From contig CAJXSH010000001.1 of the NCBI GenBank assembly GCA_913061005.1, positions 62,001-126,000 on the forward strand: a stretch of DNA of 64,000 nucleotides, written 5' to 3'. The DNA comes from an uncultured Ectothiorhodospiraceae bacterium. GTDB lineage: Bacteria; Pseudomonadota; Gammaproteobacteria; Nitrococcales; Nitrococcaceae. Below the pieces are notes generated by a model. The model was given only the letters and a program-made list of their open reading frames with translations, had not been told where the DNA came from and ran no database searches. How positions within the stretch are numbered: the stretch's first letter is position 1; every line of letters begins with the position of its first letter. Shown piece by piece: positions 48,227-55,832 of the stretch. The position numbers were made by a program, and so were the translations under genes.

Positions 48227-49122
48227 ACAACGGCTTTCGGCAACGGGGGTTTTCGCTGCCGGAACTGCTTGTGGCCATGGGCCTGGGCGTCACGCTGCTG
48301 CTGGCCGCCGCGCAGATCCACACAAGCCTGCTGGGCAGCGTCCAACAGACGATCGCCGAGGCCCGGGTCAACAACGATGCCCGGGCGGCCCGGGCGCTTC
48401 TCGCCGAGGCCATTCGCAGCGCCGGCTTTCCGGGATGCCACCCGCGGTTGCAGCAGAATCTGACTGCTGATGACTGGCAGCCCGGCGTCCCGGCGGTGGG
48501 CGTTGTCGCCGGGGACGGCGTTGTGGGCCCGCGAGAGCGACTGGTGGTGCGGCGCATGCGTTCGATTGGCATGTTCCGGGTGGTCCATCAGGACCCGGTG
48601 CAGGGTGCCCTGACCCTGGATCGACCCCATGGCCTGGAGCCGGGGACGCCGTTGGTGGTCGCCGGCCGCGGCGGCGCCGTCTGCCTGGTCTTTCGCCAGG
48701 CGCTGGACGATCCACGGGTGTTATACCCGGGCCCCGGGCCCCGACAGATCAATCGTCCCCGCGACGCCTATCCGGCGCTCACCGGTCCGGTGGAGGTTTT
48801 CCGTCCCCAACGTCGGGTCTTTTTTGTCGCCGAGTCGGTCGCCCAGCCCGATCAGAAAAGCCTGTATCGGCGGCGCAGCGACCGGGGGAACCGGCGCGAG
48901 GCGCTGGTGGAAGGCATCGATGAGCTGACGCTGGCCTACGGCATCGATGAAACCGGCGATGGCGCCGCCGATGGCTATCACCCCGGTTTTCAATCGACCT
49001 CGCCTGTATCGGTGGTGGCCGTTGACCTGGGAATCCGCCAGGCATTGCCCATCCCCGGCAAGGCGACGGACGGTGGGCACCGGCAATGGCGGACCACCAT
49101 GAGTGTGGCCGGGCGTCGATGA
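48223..49122 (+). CDS. pilW: Minor pilin PilW-like protein
   Basis: A 299-residue minor pilin. The prepilin motif RQRG|FSLPELLVAMGLGVTLLLAAA has Glu at +5. The long globular part has a Cys in SAGFPGCHPRLQQNL and an EGIDELTLAYGIDETGDG segment that is typical of PilW. Start and stop overlap pilV and pilX respectively. It would sit at the pilus tip. Confidence 0.85.
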   Translation: MNNGFRQRGFSLPELLVAMGLGVTLLLAAAQIHTSLLGSVQQTIAEARVNNDARAARALLAEAIRSAGFPGCHPRLQQNLTADDWQPGVPAVGVVAGDGVVGPRERLVVRRMRSIGMFRVVHQDPVQGALTLDRPHGLEPGTPLVVAGRGGAVCLVFRQALDDPRVLYPGPGPRQINRPRDAYPALTGPVEVFRPQRRVFFVAESVAQPDQKSLYRRRSDRGNRREALVEGIDELTLAYGIDETGDGAADGYHPGFQSTSPVSVVAVDLGIRQALPIPGKATDGGHRQWRTTMSVAGRR

Positions 49123-49604
49123 GGGCCCATCGGCAGACCGGTGTGGTATTGATCGGTGTGCTTGGCTTCATTATGGCCGGCTCGGTGGCCGCGTTGACGG
49201 TGATGGAAAGCGCTGCGGTACAACATCGTTTGGCGGCGGGCGCGGCAGACCGCCGGCTGGCGATGACGCTGGCCATTGCCGCGATCGAGCAGGGCCATCG
49301 CCGGTCGGCGTCTTTGTCGGTCCCGCTGGCGGCGGCGATGCCGCCCAGTGCGACGGTCTGGCAGGATCGCCTCGAGGATGAGGGCATCGCATTGCCGGCC
49401 ATTGGCCGTGGTGAGGCCGACGCGCCACCCCGGGTGATCGTCGAGCGACTGCGCCGCGATCCCGATGCCCCCTGCGGCGCTGACAACCCCTGTGGCCATC
49501 GGGTCACCGCCCTGGCCAGAGGCCGCCACCCCGCGGCCCGGGTGGTGCTGCAATCGATTCGTCTTGCCGAGGCGAACACCCGTATCCGCCGCGAACTGCG
49601 CTAG
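49119..49604 (+). CDS. pilX: Minor pilin PilX-like protein
   Basis: A 161-residue protein with a PilX_N start: RQTGVVLIGVLGFIMAGSVAALTVMESAAVQHRLAAG, in which a Gly precedes the hydrophobic helix but Glu +5 is absent, as in PilX. A CGADNPC pair may form a disulfide. It overlaps the pilW stop (TGATG-type). The usual next gene pilY1 is missing; an aminotransferase gene follows instead. Confidence 0.75.
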   Translation: MRAHRQTGVVLIGVLGFIMAGSVAALTVMESAAVQHRLAAGAADRRLAMTLAIAAIEQGHRRSASLSVPLAAAMPPSATVWQDRLEDEGIALPAIGRGEADAPPRVIVERLRRDPDAPCGADNPCGHRVTALARGRHPAARVVLQSIRLAEANTRIRRELR

Positions 49605-49641
49605 ACTGACGGCATTGGGTCCGCGTGCGAAGGGTTGGGCG

Positions 49642-50499
49642 GTGTCACGAATTGTTTATGTCAACGGGGCGTACCTGCCCGCCGAGTCGGCCAGTGTCTC
49701 GATATTCGATCGGGGTCTCCTCTTTGGTGATGCGGTCTATGAGGTCACCGCCGTGATCGACGGTGGGTTGGTGGATTTTCACGCCCATCAACAGCGCCTG
49801 CGGCGCAGCCTCGGCGAGCTGGGTATCGACTTTGATCCGGCATCAATCGATTTGATGGGCATCCATCAGGCGCTGCGCGACCGCAATGGCCTCGACGAGG
49901 GGCTGATTTATCTGCAGATCAGTCGGGGGGTCGCCGACCGGGATTTTCTCCAGCCCGAGGGGCTGGAGCCGTCGATCCTGCTTTTCTCCCAGGCGCTGCC
50001 CTTGATCGATTCGCCGGCGGCGGAGCGCGGATTGGCGGTGATCACCCGTGAGGATCTGCGCTGGGGTCGACGCGATATCAAGACCACCCAGTTGCTGTAT
50101 CCGTCAATGATGAAAACCGAGGCCGTGGGTGGCGGGGCGGATGATGTGTGGATGGTCGACAACGGCACCGTCACCGAGGGCAGCTCCAGCAATGCCCACA
50201 TCCTCACCGAGGACGGGCGGTTGATTACCCGCGGTCTGTCCCACGATATCCTCCACGGGATCACTCGGGCAGCGGTCCTCGATTACGCCCGCGAAGCCGG
50301 CCTTGAAATCGAGGAACGCCCGTTTACCGTCGCCGAGGCGCAGCAGGCCCGAGAAGCCTTCGCCACCAGTGCAACGGCCTTTGTCATGCCGGTGGTCTCC
50401 ATCGATGGCCAACCCATTGGCGATGGCCGTGTCGGCGAGAGCGTCCGGCGGCTGCGCTCGCTGTACATCGAGCGCAGCCGCGAGCGCCTGACCTTCTAG
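49642..50499 (+). CDS. dat: D-amino-acid transaminase
   Basis: Fold-type IV PLP aminotransferase that can supply D-glutamate or D-alanine for peptidoglycan. FDRGLLFGDAVYEVTAV, then GRRDIKTTQLLYPSMMKTEA with the PLP Lys, and TVTEGSSSNAHIL are family motifs. BCAT (IlvE) is the main alternative, but the RGVADRDF and DIKTTQLL segments suit D-amino-acid transaminase. The GTG at 49642 has AAGGG seven bases upstream. Length 285. Confidence 0.88.
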   Translation: MSRIVYVNGAYLPAESASVSIFDRGLLFGDAVYEVTAVIDGGLVDFHAHQQRLRRSLGELGIDFDPASIDLMGIHQALRDRNGLDEGLIYLQISRGVADRDFLQPEGLEPSILLFSQALPLIDSPAAERGLAVITREDLRWGRRDIKTTQLLYPSMMKTEAVGGGADDVWMVDNGTVTEGSSSNAHILTEDGRLITRGLSHDILHGITRAAVLDYAREAGLEIEERPFTVAEAQQAREAFATSATAFVMPVVSIDGQPIGDGRVGESVRRLRSLYIERSRERLTF

Positions 50500-50509
50500 C
50501 CCGGCGCGG

Positions 50510-51298
50510 TCATTCGCTGCCGGGGCGGGCGCCACCCATCACCGCCTGCATCTGATCGCCGCGCGGGAGACCGCGAACGAGCCGGATCTTCCCCTCGTCG
50601 TCGCGGTAGAACACCGAGGGCGTGCCCCGGATCCCGAGCTCACTCATGAGCTGATTGTTCTGCTGGACGCGTTCCTGGGCATCGGCGGGCAGACGGTCAG
50701 CCGGTGTGACGCCGCCCTCGTCAAAGTTCGCCTCGTGCTCGGCCAGTGCGGCCGATGGGTCATCCGAGGCCAGCAGGGTGGCGGACTTGGGCAGGCTGTC
50801 CTGGCGGAGCACCCCGACCATCACGTGCCGGATCTGCACTGCGCCGGCCTCGATCCAGTCACGGCTTTGCTGATAGAAGCGGTGGCAGAACGGGCAATTC
50901 GGGTCGGTGAACGCATAGACCACCCGCTCGGCCTCGTCGCTGCCATCGGCAATCCAGCCGGCTTCGGCAAGCGCGGCCCAGTCACTCTCGGGCCGTGCTG
51001 CGTTGGCCGCGGCCTCGATCACCGGCTGTGAGAGGTTGGTGCCGTCACCGTCGAGCAGTGTGCCCACCACGACATGCTCACCATCGCTGGTGAGATAGGC
51101 CGCCAGTGTCTGGCCCTGAAAGCTGACGGTGTAGCCGGTCAGTCCCGAGGGGGCCTCGAAGGACTGGCCGATTTCTGCCCCCCGGTCGGCCAGCGCCGCC
51201 ATGGGTGCAGGCAGTGTTTCGTCACCGTCCTGTGCGGCGACCACCGGGGCGTAACCGACGACCAGGGCGATAGAGATGGATGCGAATAGCCGGATCAT
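50510..51298 (-). CDS. DsbG/DsbC-like periplasmic thiol:disulfide protein
   Basis: A 262-residue exported thioredoxin-fold protein. The signal peptide ends near APVVAAQ; a DsbC-type N-terminal dimerisation-like region follows, then the active site YAFTDPNCPFCHRFY and the cis-Pro loop RGTPSVFY. CPFC resembles DsbG/DsbC rather than DsbA (CPHC). AAGGA eight bases before ATG 51298 favours that start over the ATG at 51322. dsbB lies at 55.3 kb, but no dsbD is in view. Confidence 0.85.
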   Translation of the reverse strand: MIRLFASISIALVVGYAPVVAAQDGDETLPAPMAALADRGAEIGQSFEAPSGLTGYTVSFQGQTLAAYLTSDGEHVVVGTLLDGDGTNLSQPVIEAAANAARPESDWAALAEAGWIADGSDEAERVVYAFTDPNCPFCHRFYQQSRDWIEAGAVQIRHVMVGVLRQDSLPKSATLLASDDPSAALAEHEANFDEGGVTPADRLPADAQERVQQNNQLMSELGIRGTPSVFYRDDEGKIRLVRGLPRGDQMQAVMGGARPGSE

Positions 51299-51390
51299 GT
51301 GGACGTTCCTTGACGTTTTCATTGGTCAGCATTGGAACACAAGGCGGCCGGTGAGTTCTCGCGATGGGGCCAGTGGCGGGTCGCCGGCCA

Positions 51391-51427
51391 TAAAAAAACC
51401 CCCGGCCGCCGACGCGAACCCGGGGGT
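51391..51427 (-). terminator. Intrinsic terminator of the HiPIP gene
   Basis: On the minus strand ACCCCCGG and CCGGGGGT pair perfectly and the stem is followed by seven T residues (TTTTTTT, 51391-51397). It lies about 20 bases after the HiPIP stop, the clearest intrinsic terminator in the window. Confidence 0.88.
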
Positions 51428-51447
51428 GATCGAGGTGACGGGATGGT

Positions 51448-51786
51448 TTAGCCCGAGGCCTGGACCCAGGCGCTGCACCAGCCGTTGGTGTTGACCAGCT
51501 TGCCCGGGAATGCCGTGCAACCGCCCCATTCCGCGTCCCGCTCGGCGAGATACAGCCGGCAGTTGGCGCAAATGGCGCCGGGCTCACGCATGTCGTCCTT
51601 CTCGGTTGCATCGTGGACGTAGTTCAGGGCCACGGCCTGGGGATCGTCCTCGGAGAGTTTCGGCATATCCTGCGCCAGGGCATTGGAGCCGCGCAGGCTC
51701 ACGGTGGCCAGCGGTGCGGCGGCAATGCCCATCAGGGCGCCACGCAGAAGCCGACGGCGATCATTACGGAATTGATGGTCAGTCAT
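51448..51786 (-). CDS. hip: High-potential iron-sulfur protein (HiPIP)
   Basis: Periplasmic electron carrier with one 4Fe-4S cluster cycling 2+/3+, typical of purple sulfur bacteria and their halophilic relatives. The Tat signal is RNDRRRLLRGALMGIAAAPLA. The mature protein has the cluster ligands Cys73, Cys76, Cys90 and Cys104 (CANC, GGC, GWCSAW). At 112 residues it is a normal HiPIP precursor. AAGGGG lies seven bases before the ATG. It may carry electrons to cytochrome oxidase. It has its own terminator. Confidence 0.95.
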   Translation of the reverse strand: MTDHQFRNDRRRLLRGALMGIAAAPLATVSLRGSNALAQDMPKLSEDDPQAVALNYVHDATEKDDMREPGAICANCRLYLAERDAEWGGCTAFPGKLVNTNGWCSAWVQASG

Positions 51787-51819
51787 GGTTTTCCCCTTGG
51801 ATGATGGATCGAATCGTTG

Positions 51820-51836
51820 TTTGTAAGCGTTGCAAA
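51820..51836. repeat. Inverted repeat upstream of the HiPIP gene
   Basis: TTTGTAA-GCG-TTGCAAA is a 7-3-7 inverted repeat with one mismatch, 34 bases upstream of the HiPIP start. It has the shape of a dimeric regulator site. It does not match the FNR consensus TTGATnnnnATCAA. Confidence 0.4.
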
Positions 51837-51939
51837 TATGGCTGACACAATACCCGACCCGGACGAGCCGGGAAAAGTTCGTTCTGCCGTCGACTTGATC
51901 CAGGGCAACCGTGCCACGCCGCGATCGGCGGCTTGGGGG

Positions 51940-52899
51940 TCAACCCTCGGGCACGCAGATCTCGCCGGCCCGGGCCGCCCTTGCCGTGGCAACCACCAGC
52001 CAGGCGATCACGAGCGTTGTCACCGCCACCAGCAGCCCGCTCGCCCACAGCGTCCAGGGGGTCTGGGTGAGCTGGTGGTAGACCATCATGGCCACGGTCA
52101 TCGCCGCCAGCGGAAAGCTGTAGGCCCAGAATGAGATGAAAAACCGCAACGCCATGAACCGACGGAATTGGATGGCCAGCAATAACGTCAAAAACAGCGC
52201 GATATTGACCTGGACCCGGGCAAACCCGTCCAGCCCGCCGGCGAGCTGGGTGTAGCTGATGAAACCGGCGGCCGGTGGCGCCACAAGGATGAAAAGGGTC
52301 GGCAGCAGCCGACCGGGCAGTGGTGCATGGAAAAACACCCGATAGAAAATGATCGTCAGCAGCACCAGCCAGAACACCACCCCGATGCTGAAGAAAAACC
52401 ACGATGCCGAAATCTGGCCAAACCCGACCCCGGCGATGGGGACGAGGATGTTGCCGACTGCCGGGATGAACCAGGCGGGATTGATGTGGTTGATCTCGAA
52501 ATGCTGGTGATGGATCCAGCGGTTGACGATGAACAGCGTGAGCAGCAGATGGGCCACCGTGCCCACCGTCCAGATGGTCTCGGCGATTGCCGGCAGGCTG
52601 TGGGCCATGCCGGTGCCGATGAGGATGAGGCTGATGCTGATCGCCGGGACAAAGCTCAACTTGACCGGATGGTCCAGCTCGGCCCGGACCGCGTCGGGGT
52701 GTTTGAGCCACTTAACGCCATAGGCGAGGGCAAACACGCCGAACATCAGCGTCGCCAGCGCAAGCAGCCCTTGGCCGATCACCGCCGGGGTGTCGAACAC
52801 CTCGGCCGCTTTCTGCCAGACCAGGCTGAGGCCCGACAGCCCCATGACCATGGCGAAGAAGCCGACCGGAAAATGGGCGAGTCGGGTGTCTGCCTGCAT
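51940..52899 (-). CDS. TDT-family transporter (TehA/SLAC1-like)
   Basis: A ten-segment membrane protein of 319 residues in the tellurite-resistance/dicarboxylate/SLAC1 family. The N-terminus LAHFPVGFFAMVMGLSGLSLVW, the HLLLTLFIVNRWIHHQHFEINHINPAWFIPAVGN segment and the SFWAYSFPLAAMTVAM helix are characteristic. Family members include anion channels and fungal sulfite exporters. Here it follows sqr and a small membrane gene with gaps of 11 and 15 bases, so a sulfur-anion role is a reasonable inference, not proven. Confidence 0.85.
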   Translation of the reverse strand: MQADTRLAHFPVGFFAMVMGLSGLSLVWQKAAEVFDTPAVIGQGLLALATLMFGVFALAYGVKWLKHPDAVRAELDHPVKLSFVPAISISLILIGTGMAHSLPAIAETIWTVGTVAHLLLTLFIVNRWIHHQHFEINHINPAWFIPAVGNILVPIAGVGFGQISASWFFFSIGVVFWLVLLTIIFYRVFFHAPLPGRLLPTLFILVAPPAAGFISYTQLAGGLDGFARVQVNIALFLTLLLAIQFRRFMALRFFISFWAYSFPLAAMTVAMMVYHQLTQTPWTLWASGLLVAVTTLVIAWLVVATARAARAGEICVPEG

Positions 52900-52914
52900 A
52901 CCGCCCAGTGTCGG

Positions 52915-53262
52915 TCAGGCCGGACGACGCATCAACAGCTGTACCGGTGGATAGCTCAGCAGCCCGATGGCAACCCCCACACCGATCGCACCGCCGATGA
53001 TGCCGGCATAGTCGATCATGCTGCTCAGCTGCGATAGATCGGCCCCGGTCCAGGCGGGCAGGTAGAAGGCCGTGGCCACGGCGGCCACTGCGCCGATGAT
53101 CAGGCTGGTCCGCACCCCGGCGCGCAGGTTGAGTCGCCGATGCCGCCCAATGACGGCGCCAAACAGCAGCAGATCCGCCACAACCACCAGCCCCATGGGC
53201 AGGAGCAAGGGGCGGAAGAGCTCCAGGACCACCGCCAGGATGCCAAAGATCGAAAATTCCAT
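52915..53262 (-). CDS. Small membrane protein between sqr and the TDT transporter
   Basis: A 115-residue protein with four predicted membrane segments: FGILAVVLELFRPLLLPMGLVVVADLLLF, TSLIIGAVAAVATAFYLPA and a final GGAIGVGVAIGLLSY. I cannot place it confidently; a small DUF family (possibly DUF5368) found next to sulfur genes is one guess. GAGGAG about seven bases before the ATG decides the start. Gaps of 11 and 15 bases to its neighbours indicate one operon. Confidence 0.7.
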   Translation of the reverse strand: MEFSIFGILAVVLELFRPLLLPMGLVVVADLLLFGAVIGRHRRLNLRAGVRTSLIIGAVAAVATAFYLPAWTGADLSQLSSMIDYAGIIGGAIGVGVAIGLLSYPPVQLLMRRPA

Positions 53263-53273
53263 GACGATTCTCC

Positions 53274-54608
53274 TCAGACCCGGCCGCGAAGCATGGCGTT
53301 GTATGCGGCATGCAGCATGCGCTCTTTCAAAAACCACGGCGCCCATTGGGGCTCGAATGGATTGAGAAAGTCGAACGACGGTGTCATCTCGAGGCTGAAG
53401 TCGAACTCCACCAGCATGGCCTGTCCCCGTTCAGTGATCAGCGGGCACGAGGTGTAGCCATTCCAGGCAGCGGGGAATTCCCGTTCCTCGATGGCGGCGA
53501 CCAGGTTGTCCGCGACCACCGGCGCCTGCGCCTTGACACTGGCGGCGGTCTTGCCAAGCGGGGTGCCAACCACGTCACCGGCGCCAAAGACATTGGGGTA
53601 GCGCCGGTGCTGCATGCTGTACTGATCGACTTCCATCCAGTTGCGGAAGTCACCCTCCTGCCAGCCCAGGTCGCCGTATCGGATCATGTCCGGGGCGGAC
53701 ATGGGCGGGACCACGTGGATGAAGTCGTAGCCAACGGTCCGGGGGCCTTCCGGTGTCGTGAAGGTGGCCTCGCGCCGGTCGCTGTCGATTGCCGCCAACG
53801 GATGGTTCCAGTCGATGGTGATGCCGCGTTTTTCCGGAAAGTAGTCCTTGAGAAACTCGTGGATATCCGGCTGCGAGAACAGCCCCTCGCCCGGCGGCAG
53901 GTAGTGCATCTCGGCCGCCTCACGGGTGCCCTTGTCGCGCAGCGCATCCTCGATGAGCATGGTCACCTTCAGCGGTGCACCGGCACATTTGATCGGCCCC
54001 GGAGGACGGGTGAAAAGGCCCACGCCGCCGTTTTCGATATACTGGCTGGCGGCCTGCCAGGTGCGCTCGGCATGGTCGGGGTTGGCATAGACACAGCCCA
54101 CTCCGTTGTTGCCGATCAATGATGGCTCCATGCCCTCGATCTCATCAAAGTTGAGCTGCAGCCCCGTGGTGACGACCAGGTAGTCATAGTCGACACGCTC
54201 GCCACCGGCGGTCTCGACCTGGTTGTTGTCCGGGTGGAATGCCACCACGTCGTCCTTGATCCAGCGGGCATCGCCGGGCATGTAGCGGGTGTTCCGGTCC
54301 TTGACATGGTCGCCATCCCACACGCCGGTGGCCACCAGCGTGAGACCGGGCTGGTAGAGATGCGTCTCGCGACTGTCGATCAGGGTGATCCGGGCGCCGT
54401 TGAGCGAGCGGCTGAGCCGGGTGGCAATGGACAGACCCGCCGCGCCGGCCCCGGCGATGACGATACGGGCGTTGGTGTCGACGGCACGAGCGGCCGGACT
54501 GCCCAGCAGGGCACCGGTGCCAAGGCCGGTTGCGGTTGCCCCGGCGGCCATCGCCGAGGCGGTGAGAAAGCGGCGTCGAGACGCGTTCTGTGGCGTCTTG
54601 GTATTCAT
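53274..54608 (-). CDS. sqr: Sulfide:quinone oxidoreductase with Tat signal
   Basis: Flavoprotein oxidising sulfide and passing electrons to quinone. An N-terminal twin-arginine signal (SRRRFLTASAMAAG) precedes the FAD-binding GxGxxG motif IVIAGAGAAGLSIA. Three cysteines at the family positions are present: Cys172 (GVGCVY), Cys208 (PIKCAGAP) and Cys388 (YTSCPL). The IKCAGAP and YTSCPL pair resembles type II (human-like) SQR. Most SQRs lack a cleavable signal, so Tat export is notable. AGGAGG precedes the ATG. The flavocytochrome c sulfide dehydrogenase flavoprotein is the main alternative; no cytochrome partner is present. Confidence 0.88.
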   Translation of the reverse strand: MNTKTPQNASRRRFLTASAMAAGATATGLGTGALLGSPAARAVDTNARIVIAGAGAAGLSIATRLSRSLNGARITLIDSRETHLYQPGLTLVATGVWDGDHVKDRNTRYMPGDARWIKDDVVAFHPDNNQVETAGGERVDYDYLVVTTGLQLNFDEIEGMEPSLIGNNGVGCVYANPDHAERTWQAASQYIENGGVGLFTRPPGPIKCAGAPLKVTMLIEDALRDKGTREAAEMHYLPPGEGLFSQPDIHEFLKDYFPEKRGITIDWNHPLAAIDSDRREATFTTPEGPRTVGYDFIHVVPPMSAPDMIRYGDLGWQEGDFRNWMEVDQYSMQHRRYPNVFGAGDVVGTPLGKTAASVKAQAPVVADNLVAAIEEREFPAAWNGYTSCPLITERGQAMLVEFDFSLEMTPSFDFLNPFEPQWAPWFLKERMLHAAYNAMLRGRV

Positions 54609-54630
54609 CGGATTCCTCCTCCCGAATCAC

Positions 54631-54692
54631 TGGCTTTAAAGCCACATCCAAGTGTCGCGCCGGGCGCGCCGGGGCGACAGTGACATAGTCAC
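54631..54692. repeat. Two perfect palindromes upstream of sqr
   Basis: TGGCTTTAAAGCCA (54631-54644) is a perfect 14-base palindrome 23 bases before the sqr start. GTGAC-ATA-GTCAC (54680-54692) is a perfect 5-3-5 inverted repeat further upstream. Both could be regulator sites; no known consensus was matched. Confidence 0.4.
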
Positions 54693-54725
54693 CGAGGTCG
54701 CGATGCAGGGAGGGGCGCCCGGTCC

Positions 54726-55019
54726 CTAGCGCTCATCGGCCGGGGCCGACCCGTCGCCGGCCGCGGGGGTTCGGGCGTCGTTCGCGTTGCTTAGCTGGTC
54801 GAACCAGCTGCGCCAGAGTTGCCCGCGCATCTGCAGCGCACTCAGGGAGAGTTCCGAGGCCACATCGACCATGCCGTTGACCCCGGGGACGTCGGCGGCA
54901 TTGCGGCGGATGGTCTCGAGCAGATTGGCCTCAAGGTCGATGGTCCGTTCAACGCTCTCGCGCTGCAGATCGATCCACTGTTGTGCCAGGTCGCTGACGG
55001 CTTTCTCGGTCGGTTCCAT
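54726..55019 (-). CDS. Small helical protein, possibly phasin-like
   Basis: A 97-residue, mostly helical protein. EPTEKAVSDLAQQWIDLQRESVERTIDLEANLLETI reads as an amphipathic helix, and LQMRGQLWRSWFDQLSNA as a second. This pattern resembles phasins or other granule- or membrane-binding helices, but similarity is weak. GGAG about seven bases before ATG 55019 supports the start; the frame is open further upstream without a better start. Function unknown. Confidence 0.55.
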   Translation of the reverse strand: MEPTEKAVSDLAQQWIDLQRESVERTIDLEANLLETIRRNAADVPGVNGMVDVASELSLSALQMRGQLWRSWFDQLSNANDARTPAAGDGSAPADER

Positions 55020-55328
55020 GATCTCGCTCCACTTGTCGTTGTTGGCCAACCGGCAAACGCTTCGATGCCAGTCTCTGCCCATTGCCACCACGCGGTGAAT
55101 CCGAAATTCGGGTCAAAGCAAGGCGGCCGCCGGCCGGGGGTGGCGCGGCTGTCATCGAGCCGGCACACTGCCCGGCCAAGGGGCGCGGGCGATGGATCTG
55201 CGCCCGACACTGTCAAAGGCTCAACGGTTTTTCTGTGGATCTGGGAATTTGCGTGATGTGCGATCAAACGGTCGACGTAGGCGCGGCGCACCCAATGCCG
55301 CGAGCAGGCATCGCTGCCGGCTAGGCTG
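55020..55328. other. 309-base intergenic region, no gene seen
   Basis: Space between the divergent small helical gene and dsbB. It should hold both promoters, but I see no convincing -35/-10 pair, no RNA gene and no credible short reading frame with an SD. Part of it is GC-rich with local inverted repeats. Confidence 0.6.
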
Positions 55329-55832
55329 ATGGCAGCAGTCTATCGACAAAAGCGACTCAACCGCCGGGTCAACGCGCTGGTGACGCTCGTCTGTTTTGCC
55401 TTGGTGGCGGTTGCCGTCGCGCTGGAACATTGGGCGGGCATGGAGCCTTGTCCGCTTTGCTGGTTTCAGAGAATGGCGTTTGTGGCGTTGGGGGTTGTTG
55501 CGGCAATCGGCATGATCGCGCCTGGCTGGGTGGTGGCTGGCCTGGGCGTGCTGGCAGCGGCCAGTGGGGTGGCACTGGCGTGGCGTCATCTCTGGCTGCA
55601 ATCCCTGCCACCCTCGGAGGTGCCGGCCTGTGGCCCGGGGCTGGATTACATGCTCGATACCTTCCCGTTGGCTGATGCCGTTGCCATGATCCTGTCCGGC
55701 TCGGGCGAGTGTGCCGAGGTCGACCGTGTCCTGGGTGTGAGCATTCCCGCCTGGACGCTGCTGGCCTTTTTGATCCTCGGCATGTTGATGGTGCTTGGCA
55801 ACTGGCGGGCACGCGGGTCGGCGCGTTCATGA
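55329..55832 (+). CDS. dsbB: Disulfide bond formation protein DsbB
   Basis: Inner-membrane enzyme that reoxidises DsbA and passes electrons to quinone. Four membrane segments, the first-loop CPLC pair in MEPCPLCWFQRMAF and the second-loop cysteines in VPACGPG and SGECAEVDR give the classic layout. Length 167 is normal. Its stop overlaps the yoaA start (ATGA). The DsbG-like protein at 50.5 kb is a possible thiol-disulfide partner system. Confidence 0.95.
   Translation: MAAVYRQKRLNRRVNALVTLVCFALVAVAVALEHWAGMEPCPLCWFQRMAFVALGVVAAIGMIAPGWVVAGLGVLAAASGVALAWRHLWLQSLPPSEVPACGPGLDYMLDTFPLADAVAMILSGSGECAEVDRVLGVSIPAWTLLAFLILGMLMVLGNWRARGSARS

Noticed and set aside
51820..51836. FNR/ANR site upstream of the HiPIP gene
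   Set aside because: The repeat lacks the TTGAT-n4-ATCAA core; listed as an unknown inverted repeat instead.
55082..55324. 80-codon plus-strand frame upstream of dsbB
   Set aside because: No SD, a mixed composition and no similarity to any known small protein pattern. More likely non-coding.
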